Notes: a model not told the origin generated them from the letters alone. A stretch of 64,000 nt of DNA from an uncultured Ectothiorhodospiraceae bacterium (GCA_913057145.1 CAJXNJ010000005.1:1-64000); one strand, 5' to 3'. Counted from the first letter of the stretch, positions 1 through 9,066 are shown. A program made the numbers and translations.

Positions 1-43
1 CACCATGTCAAGGTGGTGCTCTAACCAGCTGAGCTACGCGCCT
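1..43 (-). tRNA. tRNA-Val (anticodon GAC), 5' portion, truncated by window edge
   Basis: Reverse complement reads aggcgcgTAGCTCAGCTGGTTAGAGCACCACCTTGACATGGTG: D-arm plus anticodon arm CCACC-TTGACAT-GGTG. Confidence 0.9.
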
Positions 44-160
44 ACAACCAAGTTCACAAGTATAACGACAGACGCCGCATTTGCCAAAGAGATCTTTCAA
101 CTCCCGGAATCACCCCGTCAATCCGTCATGCGAATGAAACAAAAGGGTGCGATTCATACT

Positions 161-189
161 TTGACCTGCACTATTATGGAGCGTAGAGT
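161..189 (+). promoter_or_regulatory. Putative sigma70 promoter for rhodopsin (TTGACC-N17-TAGAGT)
   Basis: TTGACC at 161-166, 17-nt spacer, TAGAGT at 184-189, about 54 nt upstream of the ATG; AAGGAGG RBS near 230. Confidence 0.45.
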
Positions 190-242
190 TTCGTCAGGTT
201 TCGGGTTGTTTGTTTTAGTTTCAATGTAAAGGAGGATGAAGG

Positions 243-1004
243 ATGGATCTGGCTTCACTGAGTCTCGGGCAATATGAATTTATTGCCAATGCCTTCTCGT
301 TTGGGCTCGCGGTCATGGCCGCAGCGACGCTGTTCCTCTGGTTTTCTCGCAGTCATGTGGCACCCGCGTACCGCATGGCCGTGACGATTTCCGGTCTGGT
401 GACGGCAATCGCCGCCTATCACTATCTGCAGATCATGCTGTCCTGGGACGCCGCCTTTGCGGTAACAGGCAGCTCACTGGAAGTAACGGGCTCTCCGTTC
501 AACCAGGCCTATCGTTACGTGGACTGGCTGCTGACCGTCCCGCTGCTGCTCATCGAGCTGATCCTCGTCATGCGTCTTTCGCGTGATGAAACCGTCTCGA
601 AGAGTGTCTGGCTGGGTGGTGCCGCTGCGCTGATGATCATCCTCGGTTACCCGGGTGAGGTCGCAGAAGAGGCCGGCACACGTTTCACCTTCTGGGTGCT
701 GTCGATGATTCCGTTCATCTACATCGTCTACCAGCTGGTGGTTGGCCTGAAAGGCTCGATCAACAAGCAGCCTGAGAACGTTCGCGGTCTCATCAATGGC
801 GCCGCGACCCTCGTGGTGATCTCCTGGCTGTTCTACCCGATCGTCTTCCTCTTCCCGCTGATCGGTTTCACCGGCGGCGCAGCCATCACGGCCGTGGAAG
901 TGGGCTACACGATTGCGGATATCGTCGCCAAGGCGGTCTTCGGCATCCTCATCCTCGCGATTGCCATTCGCAAGTCCGAGGCAGAGGGTGGCGCACAGGC
1001 CTAA
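243..1004 (+). CDS. Light-driven proton-pumping microbial rhodopsin (proteorhodopsin/xanthorhodopsin superfamily)
   Basis: Seven-TM protein with helix C RYVDWLLTVPLLLIEL (D94/T98/E105), helix B AYHYLQIM (H60), helix G GYTIADIVAK (D226/K230 Schiff-base lysine). Confidence 0.96.
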   Translation: MDLASLSLGQYEFIANAFSFGLAVMAAATLFLWFSRSHVAPAYRMAVTISGLVTAIAAYHYLQIMLSWDAAFAVTGSSLEVTGSPFNQAYRYVDWLLTVPLLLIELILVMRLSRDETVSKSVWLGGAAALMIILGYPGEVAEEAGTRFTFWVLSMIPFIYIVYQLVVGLKGSINKQPENVRGLINGAATLVVISWLFYPIVFLFPLIGFTGGAAITAVEVGYTIADIVAKAVFGILILAIAIRKSEAEGGAQA

Positions 1005-1020
1005 ACGGCGGTGCACCCTA

Positions 1021-1041
1021 CCCCGCCTGAATCAGGCGGGG
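1021..1041 (+). terminator. Hairpin ccccgcctga-a-tcaggcgggg downstream of rhodopsin
   Basis: Perfect 10-bp inverted repeat 17 nt after the rhodopsin stop. Confidence 0.6.
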
Positions 1042-1049
1042 TTCCATAG

Positions 1050-1080
1050 AACCTGCCGGCGCCATGTGCCGGCAGGTTTT
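1050..1080 (+). terminator. Rho-independent terminator/attenuator between rhodopsin and crtE
   Basis: aacctgccggc-gccatgt-gccggcaggtt followed by TTTT: 11-bp GC-rich stem plus U-tract. Confidence 0.7.
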
Positions 1081-1117
1081 CCAACGGCCCAGCATTGAGG
1101 TGACTCAATTGGCCACG

Positions 1118-2014
1118 ATGGATGTCAGAAACCCGACAATAATGGCTCGCCCTGGCATCGCCTCTCTCAACGCGGTTGATCAGCGCATGATGCAGATCGT
1201 GCAGTCGACAACCGATAGTCCGGCTCGCGATGCTGCCATCTACCACCTGCAGACCGGTGGGCAACGCATGCGTGCCAAGCTGGCTCTCGCCAGCGCTTCA
1301 ATTCAGCTCCAGCCAGATGACGCCGTGACGGCGGCAGCGGCTTGTGAGCTACTGCATAACGCCTCGCTGATTCATGACGATATCAGCGACCGGGATACCT
1401 ATCGCCGTGGGCAGGAGACCGTTCGCGCACGCTTCGGTGAAGACATCGCGCTGTGCGCCGGCGATCTGCTCATGGCGCTTAGCTTTCAGACGGCCCTTGC
1501 CATCGAGGACCGGGAGCGGGGTGCCGCCCTGCTCGCTGCGCTCAGTGACTGTGCCGCGCGGGTCATCGGTGGCCAGAGCGTCGAACTGGGCTGTCAGACA
1601 GCCGGCAAGCGCGTCCCGCTGGCCACCTACCTCGCGGCAACCCGTGCGAAAACCGCACCGCTCATTGAGCTTGCGATCGGCATCGGCCTGCCCGAGAGCC
1701 AGAAACCAATGGCCAGACGACTTGGTGAGGCCATCGGACTGGCCTATCAGATCCTCGATGATCTGGATGACCTCAGCCACAGCGAAGAACGCCCCGTTCA
1801 CAACGCGCATCTGCATCCCTTGCATGCCATATTCCATCACCGGGATGGCCAGGGTTGTCTGAAACATGCCCAAGCGGCGCTGGCACGGGCCGCCAGAGAC
1901 CGGCAGGCGCTACCCGATCCGCTGGCAAACGCCGTCGAAGGGCTACTCGAGAAACTCCAGGCAAAAGCGACACAGCACCAGACTGCCCCGCTTACCGTTA
2001 CAACCGAGGTTTAA
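1118..2014 (+). CDS. crtE: Geranylgeranyl diphosphate synthase (polyprenyl synthetase)
   Basis: LIHDDISD and QILDDLDD aspartate-rich motifs. Track start 1064 lies inside the hairpin; ATG at 1118 has GAGGTGA upstream. Confidence 0.9.
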   Translation: MDVRNPTIMARPGIASLNAVDQRMMQIVQSTTDSPARDAAIYHLQTGGQRMRAKLALASASIQLQPDDAVTAAAACELLHNASLIHDDISDRDTYRRGQETVRARFGEDIALCAGDLLMALSFQTALAIEDRERGAALLAALSDCAARVIGGQSVELGCQTAGKRVPLATYLAATRAKTAPLIELAIGIGLPESQKPMARRLGEAIGLAYQILDDLDDLSHSEERPVHNAHLHPLHAIFHHRDGQGCLKHAQAALARAARDRQALPDPLANAVEGLLEKLQAKATQHQTAPLTVTTEV

Positions 2015-2018
2015 GCAC

Positions 2019-3491
2019 ATGAATACTGTTGTCCTCGGTGGTGGCTTCGGAGGCATCGCGGCGGCTCTGCGTCTTCGGGCAAGGGGCCATGAGGTCACCC
2101 TGATTGACCGCTGCCCGCGGCTTGGCGGCCGCGCTCAGGTCTTCGAGCATGAGGGGTATCGACACGATGCCGGGCCAACGGTCATCACCGCGCCCTTTCT
2201 GTTTGCGGAATTGTTTGCGTTATTCGGCGAGACACTGGCCGATCACGTAACCCTCAAGCCTCTCGACCCCTGGTATCGATTCCGCTTTCCCGATAACACG
2301 CATTTTGACTACGGCCCGGGTATTGAGCGCATGGAAGCGGAAATCGCCCGCTTCAACCCGGATGATGTGGCCGGCTATCACGGACTGCTCGCCGAGTCTA
2401 AAGCGCTCTTTGATATCGGGTTCAAGGAACTCGGTGATCAGCCCTTCCATCGCGCCGGGTTCATGGTCCGTCAGGTCCCCCGGCTTCTGAAGCTGCGCTT
2501 CGACCGCAGTGTCTGGGATATGGTATCGAGCCATATACAACATCCCTATCTGCGTCGTGCGCTGTCACTACAACCCCTGCTGGTCGGGGGAAATCCGTTC
2601 GATACCACCTGTATTTACGGCCTGATCCATTATCTGGAGCGCGAATGGGGCGTGCATTTCGCCATGGGCGGCACCGGAGCACTGGTGGATGCACTCGCCG
2701 GCCTGCTCGAGCGTCATGGTGTACAGGTAGAAAATGGCCGTAGCGTCGTTGCCTTGAGACGCGAGGGCCGACAGGTGCGCAGCGCTTTGCTCGATGACGG
2801 CCGCGAGCTGAATGCCGAGAAATTTGTCTCCAATCTGGACCCCATGCACCTCTACGGAGAGCTGCTCGACCGGCCCCCGCTGGCCTCACGGATCAAACGC
2901 GGGCTTGCGAAGACCTCCATGGGGCTTTTCGTCCTCTACTTCGGGACGGACCGGCAGTACCCGGATATCGCACACCATACGATCTGGCTTGGTGAACGCT
3001 ACAAGGAACTGTTGCGGGATATTTTTGACCGCCAGGTCCTCTCGGACGACTTCTCGCTGTATCTGCACCGGCCCACAGCCACCGATCCGAGCTTTGCTCC
3101 GGACGGACACGATAGCTTCTACGTGCTCGCGCCGGTCCCCAATCTGCAGGCGGACATCGACTGGCAGACCGAAGGCCCGCGGCTGCAGCAACGAATCATC
3201 GAGGCACTGGAGGCCTCGATCATGCCGCATTTGAGTGAGCATGTCCGGGCACCCTTTTACATGACACCGGAAGATTTCCGCAGCCAGTATCAAAGTGTCC
3301 ACGGCAGCGGCTTCAGCATCGCGCCATTGTTCCGGCAGTCCGCCTGGTTCCGGTTTCACAACAAAGCCGAGGGACTGGATAACCTGTATCTGGTTGGAGC
3401 CGGGACTCACCCGGGCGCCGGGCTGCCTGGCGTTGTCTCGAGTGCCAAGGTGCTTGATCGACTGATCACGCCACCAACGGAGGCGGCATGA
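2019..3491 (+). CDS. crtI: Phytoene desaturase
   Basis: N-terminal VVLGGGFGGIAAALRLRARGHEVTLIDR dinucleotide fold; C-terminal VGAGTHPGAGLPGVVSSAKV. ATG at 2019. Confidence 0.95.
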   Translation: MNTVVLGGGFGGIAAALRLRARGHEVTLIDRCPRLGGRAQVFEHEGYRHDAGPTVITAPFLFAELFALFGETLADHVTLKPLDPWYRFRFPDNTHFDYGPGIERMEAEIARFNPDDVAGYHGLLAESKALFDIGFKELGDQPFHRAGFMVRQVPRLLKLRFDRSVWDMVSSHIQHPYLRRALSLQPLLVGGNPFDTTCIYGLIHYLEREWGVHFAMGGTGALVDALAGLLERHGVQVENGRSVVALRREGRQVRSALLDDGRELNAEKFVSNLDPMHLYGELLDRPPLASRIKRGLAKTSMGLFVLYFGTDRQYPDIAHHTIWLGERYKELLRDIFDRQVLSDDFSLYLHRPTATDPSFAPDGHDSFYVLAPVPNLQADIDWQTEGPRLQQRIIEALEASIMPHLSEHVRAPFYMTPEDFRSQYQSVHGSGFSIAPLFRQSAWFRFHNKAEGLDNLYLVGAGTHPGAGLPGVVSSAKVLDRLITPPTEAA

Positions 3492-4297
3492 CACCCAGCG
3501 AGGTCCTGGCCCGCCATGGCAGCAGCTTCCACATGGCCGCTCGCGTGCTCCGCCGCCAGGATGCCGCTGATATCGCGATTCTGTATGCCGCCTGTCGTTT
3601 AATCGATGACCTCGCCGACGAGCAGACGGGACAGGCAGGACGGATTCACACAATCATGGAGGCTTTGCGCAACGGTGAGCCCGAAGCGGTGCCCATCGAG
3701 GGGTTTGCTGAGATGAGCCAACGCCGGCAGCTTGCGCTCAAGCCGCTTGCCACACTCGCCGAGATGGCCTGGAAAGAGGCTCAGGCGCCGCAACAGATTG
3801 CCGATGAAGATGCGCTCATTGACTACTGTTACGCCGTTGCAGGGACCGTCGGTGAGATGATGTGCCCACTACTCGGCGCCGATCCGATCCGCGGCCGCGA
3901 AGCGGCAATCGCGCTTGGCATCGGCATGCAACTCACCAACATCTCCCGTGATGTGCTTGAAGATGCCGAGCAGGGACGCCGCTATCTACCCGGAACCTGG
4001 GTGGGAGATATCAGCCCGGCACTCATTGCCGAGGCAAGACCCATCAATCGCGAACCCGTGCGAAGCGCCATTCGCAGGACCGTCGATCTGGCCGAGACCT
4101 ACTACAAGCAGGCGGAGAGCGGTTTTTCACTCATTCCCTTTCGCAATCGCCAGGCGATTCGGGTGGCAACGGGCCTCTATCGGGCCATCGGACTGCGTGT
4201 GGTGGAGCGTGGCTGTCGATACTGGGAAGGCCGCGTCTCGCTCGATCAGGGCGAGCGCGCCCGACTGGCGCTGACCACCCTCACCCGGATTGCATGA
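3488..4297 (+). CDS. crtB: Phytoene synthase
   Basis: AACRLIDDLADE and LTNISRDVLEDAEQGRRYLP motifs; ATGA overlap with crtI. Confidence 0.95.
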   Translation: MTPSEVLARHGSSFHMAARVLRRQDAADIAILYAACRLIDDLADEQTGQAGRIHTIMEALRNGEPEAVPIEGFAEMSQRRQLALKPLATLAEMAWKEAQAPQQIADEDALIDYCYAVAGTVGEMMCPLLGADPIRGREAAIALGIGMQLTNISRDVLEDAEQGRRYLPGTWVGDISPALIAEARPINREPVRSAIRRTVDLAETYYKQAESGFSLIPFRNRQAIRVATGLYRAIGLRVVERGCRYWEGRVSLDQGERARLALTTLTRIA

Positions 4298-5421
4298 AGA
4301 CATTCGATCTTGCTTTTATCGGCCTCGGGGCAGCCTCACTGAGCCTGGCCACCCGACTGGCCAATAACGGCTATGGAGGCAGCGCGGTTTTTATCGACCC
4401 CGCCCCCGAGGCCGTTGACGAGCGCACCTGGTGTGGCTGGGGCCTGATTGATCATCCCTACCAGGCCGCGCTGACCCGACAATGGCATTGCTGGCGTGTT
4501 GGCAGTGCTGCCGCCATGAGCCGCTCAGGTCACCCCGATATTCCCTATGAAATGCTCCGAGGCTCAGCCGTCCGCCGTCTCTCCATGCAGTCCATTGCAT
4601 CGCGTCGGGACTGGGAAGTCCTCACGCCGGCCGCCGTTATGGCTGAGAAACGCGAACAGGGCACCTGGTGCCTTGAGCTGGATGATGGCAGCACGGTGCA
4701 GGCGAAAATGGTGCTCGACTCGCGACCACCCAGGCTTTCTCTGCAGCGGCCATGGCTGTGGCAGAGCTTCTATGGCATTGAAATCAAAGGCGAAGATTTT
4801 GGTGCCGATGACTGCGTCAATCTCATGGAACTGGTGGAAGATGATGCCCCGCTGGTGAATTTCTTTTATGAACTGCCCATCACCCGTGACCAGCGACTCA
4901 TTGAATTCACGCGCTTTACCCCGGAGAAGCCTGACATGGAAGACCTCAAAGCCCGGGTTGAGCAGCGTCTTGCCGAGCGCGGCTGGCAGCAGGCGCAGGT
5001 GGTTCGCACCGAACAGGGGCATTTACCAATGGCACCGATTGCAGCGCAGACTCATGAACAATGGATCGCCATCGGTACGGCCGGTGGCAGCATGCGCCCT
5101 GCCACCGGTTATGCCTTTCACGCCATACAAAGCTGGGCCGATGAGGCGGCCGGCCAATTAATGGCCGGAACGCCGCCCTCACCACCTTCCCGCTCCAGAA
5201 TCCTGGATTGGCTTGATGGCGTATTTCTCGAGTCCCTCTGGCTTGAGCCCGAGGCCGCCGCCGGCCGTTATCGCCAACTTTTTGAGAAAACCCCGCCCGC
5301 GGCGTTAACCCGATTCTTAATGTCCCGGCCACGGCCGATTGATATACTAAAGGTACTGCTGGCATTGCCCGTAAGCCCGATGCTCAGGGCCGCCTGGCAC
5401 CACGGTTGGAGGCGCTCATGA
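4294..5421 (+). CDS. crtY: Lycopene beta-cyclase
   Basis: FDLAFIGLGAASLSLATRL nucleotide fold, DERTWCGWG; crt operon position; ATGA overlap. Confidence 0.92.
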   Translation: MKTFDLAFIGLGAASLSLATRLANNGYGGSAVFIDPAPEAVDERTWCGWGLIDHPYQAALTRQWHCWRVGSAAAMSRSGHPDIPYEMLRGSAVRRLSMQSIASRRDWEVLTPAAVMAEKREQGTWCLELDDGSTVQAKMVLDSRPPRLSLQRPWLWQSFYGIEIKGEDFGADDCVNLMELVEDDAPLVNFFYELPITRDQRLIEFTRFTPEKPDMEDLKARVEQRLAERGWQQAQVVRTEQGHLPMAPIAAQTHEQWIAIGTAGGSMRPATGYAFHAIQSWADEAAGQLMAGTPPSPPSRSRILDWLDGVFLESLWLEPEAAAGRYRQLFEKTPPAALTRFLMSRPRPIDILKVLLALPVSPMLRAAWHHGWRRS

Positions 5422-6281
5422 AAGAAACCGCACACCCACCGGCTTTCTGGCTGTTCCCGATAGGCATTGTCATTGCACTGGGTGCATCGGCCATGCCGGG
5501 TGAATGGCCCCTCTACATCGTGCTGGCGATCAGCACAGCCATTCTCGGCCTGCCCCATGGCAGCCTTGATACTGCTGTTGCCAAACAGCATCTCAACCTC
5601 AGTACGCCGGTGAGACTGGGCGCGTTCTTCGCCGGGTACATGGCGCTCGGGGCCTTGGTGTTGGGTTTCTGGCTGGTCGCACCGAATATCGCGCTGGCGG
5701 CGTTTCTTCTCTATTCAGCCGTGCATTTTGGTGATGATGTCGCGCAACGCCTCGGGCGATTTGGCGGCACGGGTTACGGGTTGTGGATCCTTGGACTCCC
5801 GGTGGCCTTCCAGGCAGAGCAGGTCCTGCCGCTTTTCGAGATGCTTGGAGCCACGCAGGCCGAGCAGATTGTTGCTGCTGCGCCCTGGGCGCTCGGCATT
5901 GGCGGCGGTCTGCTCACCGCCGCGCTGATAACCCGGAAAGAGCGCGCCATCAGTGACTGGCGCGACCCACTGCTACTCATTCCGGCAGCGGCCCTGCTGC
6001 ATCCGCTGGCCTATTTCATCGCCTATTGGTGTTTTCTTCACAGCCCGAGGCACCTCGAGCTCGCCGCGCGCGATCTGGGCATGAACAGCTGGCGCGAGAG
6101 GCTCAAGGCCGTAGCACCGACAACGCTTGCAACCTATGCGCTGGCGCTGGCCGCTGTTCCCTTTCTTATCGGCCTCCCTACCGATGCCGCACTGATGCGC
6201 ATCATCTTCATTGGCCTCGCCGCGCTCACGGTTCCGCATATGCTGCTTGAGTTTATTGCCAGCCCCAAACGCGCGGCTTGA
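5418..6281 (+). CDS. blh: Brp/Blh-family beta-carotene 15,15'-dioxygenase (retinal-forming)
   Basis: Membrane protein with LPHGSLD, SAVHFGDD, FLHSPRHLE, PHMLLEF histidine motifs; ATGA overlap with crtY. Confidence 0.92.
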   Translation: MKETAHPPAFWLFPIGIVIALGASAMPGEWPLYIVLAISTAILGLPHGSLDTAVAKQHLNLSTPVRLGAFFAGYMALGALVLGFWLVAPNIALAAFLLYSAVHFGDDVAQRLGRFGGTGYGLWILGLPVAFQAEQVLPLFEMLGATQAEQIVAAAPWALGIGGGLLTAALITRKERAISDWRDPLLLIPAAALLHPLAYFIAYWCFLHSPRHLELAARDLGMNSWRERLKAVAPTTLATYALALAAVPFLIGLPTDAALMRIIFIGLAALTVPHMLLEFIASPKRAA

Positions 6282-6309
6282 AACCCTCCCGGTAACCCGC
6301 CCGAATCCT

Positions 6310-6339
6310 GCCAACGGCTGAAGAATTCAGCCGTTTGGC
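6310..6339 (+). other. Stem-loop between blh and the next operon
   Basis: gccaacggctgaa-gaa-ttcagccgtttggc; 9-bp perfect inner stem extended with one bulge; no clear U-tract. Confidence 0.45.
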
Positions 6340-6416
6340 GAATTGTTGCCTCAGCCCCCAAAAATTAGCCTTTCTCGCGTCTTCATCGGCAATCGAACAA
6401 GGACCGCGAGCAAGCT

Positions 6417-7775
6417 ATGCAATTCTCAAAATGGGGTGATGGCAGCAATCTGTGTGTGCTGGGCGAGGACCGGCTGGAGGGGCTGGTTATCACCCATCTG
6501 GAGTCCGCCGTCCTGCTCGAGGCCGCGATGACGCAGCGCTCGGATCCTCGATACGGCATTTATCCGCTTTATGCCACCCGCCCGCGGCAACAACCCGATG
6601 AGATAACCAGCGCGGTGCTTGATCATCTGCTCGATGGCTATGTCGAGACCGCGGAGGCCGCTGGCACTGCCGCACGCACGCTCTGGTCAGGGATCGCTCA
6701 ACAGACCGACCTGCCAATCGATACACCGGATGCGAGACTGTTGAGTTATCTCACCCTGCGCAGGGGATACCAGCTTGCGCCGGTGCGTGACTGGCGCAGC
6801 CGTGAGCTTTATCGCTACCCGCTGCTTGAGGCCTTTGGCGCGAGTGCCGACGGCGAGTTGCTGGGTCTTCTCCAACAACGCGGAATGCTCCGGCGGACAG
6901 GCCTTATTGAACGCCTGCGCCTCTGCCCGGCCTGCCAGGGTGCACATCTGCTCTTCGTCGATGCCTGCCCCAACTGCCATGGGCTCGAGATTGAGGCGGA
7001 TGAGTCCATTCACTGCTTCACCTGCGGCCATGTGGCCAGTCAACGCGCATTCTCTTTAGCAGGCGGGCTGCAGTGTCCCAACTGCCGGGCGCGTCTGCGC
7101 CATATCGGCACCGAATACGACCGGCCACTTGAACATCATCACTGCAAACGCTGTGCCGAGCGCTTTACCGAGGCCGAGGTCATTACTCACTGTGGCATCT
7201 GCGAGCATGAAAGCCGCCCGGAGCTGCTCATAACGCGCGAAGTGGGCCGCTATGAAATCACAGAATATGGCCGTATCCGTGTTCTGAACCAGGACATCAG
7301 CACCCCCCTGGTGAGCGTTGAACGCAATGGAAGCCTTCACCCCCAGGTCTTTGAGCAACTCCTCGGCTGGCAATCCGAGATCGCCGCGCAGCATCCGGAA
7401 TGTCATTTCACACTGCTTCACATCCAGCTGGAGCATCTTGAGGAAACGGGCAGCCGGCTCACCCCGGAGGCCGCCTCTCGGCTTCTGCGCATGCTCAGCG
7501 AGCGCCTTCCCAGCCTGGTTCGACCCGGTGATGTCTGCACTCGCACGCAGTCGGCGGATTTCTGGGTACTGATGCCACAGGCCGATCCAACGGCCACCAA
7601 GGCACTCATCGAGCAGTTACAGGCGCTCTTTGAGGCAAGCGATGAGCTGCGGGCAGCGAATCTGCGATTCAGTGCGCGAGCGCTCGAATCCGGCCACACC
7701 TCACTCACCGAGACAAGCGGCAATGCCCTGATGCAGAAACTTGCCGAGCAGTCGGAGGAAGTGCTGCATGCTTGA
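6417..7775 (+). CDS. Zinc-ribbon protein (TackOD1-like) with C-terminal degenerate GGDEF domain
   Basis: Six CxxC motifs (CPAC, CPNC, CFTC, CPNC, CKRC, CGIC) then a GGDEF-like fold RPGDVCTRTQSADFWVLMP. TackOD1 assignment is from memory of domain layout. Confidence 0.7.
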   Translation: MQFSKWGDGSNLCVLGEDRLEGLVITHLESAVLLEAAMTQRSDPRYGIYPLYATRPRQQPDEITSAVLDHLLDGYVETAEAAGTAARTLWSGIAQQTDLPIDTPDARLLSYLTLRRGYQLAPVRDWRSRELYRYPLLEAFGASADGELLGLLQQRGMLRRTGLIERLRLCPACQGAHLLFVDACPNCHGLEIEADESIHCFTCGHVASQRAFSLAGGLQCPNCRARLRHIGTEYDRPLEHHHCKRCAERFTEAEVITHCGICEHESRPELLITREVGRYEITEYGRIRVLNQDISTPLVSVERNGSLHPQVFEQLLGWQSEIAAQHPECHFTLLHIQLEHLEETGSRLTPEAASRLLRMLSERLPSLVRPGDVCTRTQSADFWVLMPQADPTATKALIEQLQALFEASDELRAANLRFSARALESGHTSLTETSGNALMQKLAEQSEEVLHA

Positions 7776-9066
7776 GACTCTGCTTTATCAACCACTCTAC
7801 CCGGCCCTGATCCGCCCCCTCTTTCCGGTGCTCATGACCATTGAGCTGCCACTGTATATGCTCATCCTCACCGGGATTCTGCGCTACCGCATGGATGCAA
7901 GGCGCTTACCACTTGTCCCCGCGGACAGCGCCCCCCTGGTGAGCTGCATCATCACCTGCTACAGCGAGGGGGATGCCGTCCGACGCACGGTTGAAGGGCT
8001 GGTAAACCAGATTTACTCCGGGCCGATTGAGATTCTTGCCGTTGTTGACGGCGCGGACCGCAACCACCACACCCTTCAGGCACTGCAGCGGGTGCGCCCC
8101 CAACTCCCGCTCTCCTCCCAACGCACCCTCAAGATCATTCCGAAATGGCAACGCGGCGGCCGGGTGTCCTCTTTGAATACCGGTTTGTCGCTCAGCCGGG
8201 GCGAGATTGTCATGGCGCTCGATGGCGATACCAGCTTTGACAACGACATGGTGGCGACCGCCGCGCGGCATATGCGCAATCCCAATGTCATTGCCCTCAC
8301 CGGGACACTGCGTGTGAGAAATCGACAAGCCGGAATCTGGACTCGACTGCAGGCGCTCGAATATCTCATCGGACTGGTGGCAACCCGAACCGGGCTGGGT
8401 GCTTTCAACGTCATTAACAATGTCTCCGGTGCTTTCGGCATTTTTCGCCGGGAAGCCCTGATCCGCGTCGGTGGCTGGGAATGCGGCACCGCTGAAGATC
8501 TGGACATGACGCTGCGGCTGAAAAGGCATTTTGCCCGTCATCCCGAATACCGCATCGAATTCGCGCCGACGGCCATCGGCCATACCGACGCGCCTGCAAG
8601 CTTCACCGAGCTACTCAAGCAAAGACTGCGCTGGGACGGGGATCTTTACTACATGTATGCCCGCAAACACCGCAGTGCCATCTCACCGACGATGATTGGC
8701 TGGCGCAATACCATTGCAACCCTGTGGTACGGACTGCTGCATCAGATCGTCCTGCCTTTCGCCATTGCCCTTTACTTGCTCTATCTGGCCCTGACCTATC
8801 CGGCTGTGAGTGTCGTCATCGGCCTTGCCGTGGTCTATGTCATCTACCTGCTCATCACGGTCGTGATGACCGTCTTTGCCCTCGGGCTGCTCTCAGAGCG
8901 ACGCAAGGCGGATATGCCGCTTTTACTGCTCACACCCCTGTACCCCATCTACCGCGGCGTCATGCGCTTATGGGCGGTTGTCGCCATTCTCGCGGAGATC
9001 GTACTGGATCAGCACAAGGATTCGACCATGGCCCCCTGGTGGGTCCTGAAAAGGAGTCAGTATTGA
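7768..9066 (+). CDS. Processive family 2 glycosyltransferase (BcsA/PgaC/NodC-like membrane synthase)
   Basis: N-terminal TM, VDGAD, ALDGDTSFD (DxD), GTAEDLD (ED), LKQRLRWDGDL (QxxRW), several C-terminal TM segments. Confidence 0.92.
   Translation: MLETLLYQPLYPALIRPLFPVLMTIELPLYMLILTGILRYRMDARRLPLVPADSAPLVSCIITCYSEGDAVRRTVEGLVNQIYSGPIEILAVVDGADRNHHTLQALQRVRPQLPLSSQRTLKIIPKWQRGGRVSSLNTGLSLSRGEIVMALDGDTSFDNDMVATAARHMRNPNVIALTGTLRVRNRQAGIWTRLQALEYLIGLVATRTGLGAFNVINNVSGAFGIFRREALIRVGGWECGTAEDLDMTLRLKRHFARHPEYRIEFAPTAIGHTDAPASFTELLKQRLRWDGDLYYMYARKHRSAISPTMIGWRNTIATLWYGLLHQIVLPFAIALYLLYLALTYPAVSVVIGLAVVYVIYLLITVVMTVFALGLLSERRKADMPLLLLTPLYPIYRGVMRLWAVVAILAEIVLDQHKDSTMAPWWVLKRSQY

Noticed and set aside
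5-229. 74-aa ORF upstream of rhodopsin
   Set aside because: Begins inside the tRNA-Val gene and crosses the putative promoter; no family resemblance.
474-1016. 180-aa minus-strand ORF over rhodopsin
   Set aside because: Antisense of TM helices giving an Asp/Glu/His/Arg-rich translation typical of spurious ORFs.
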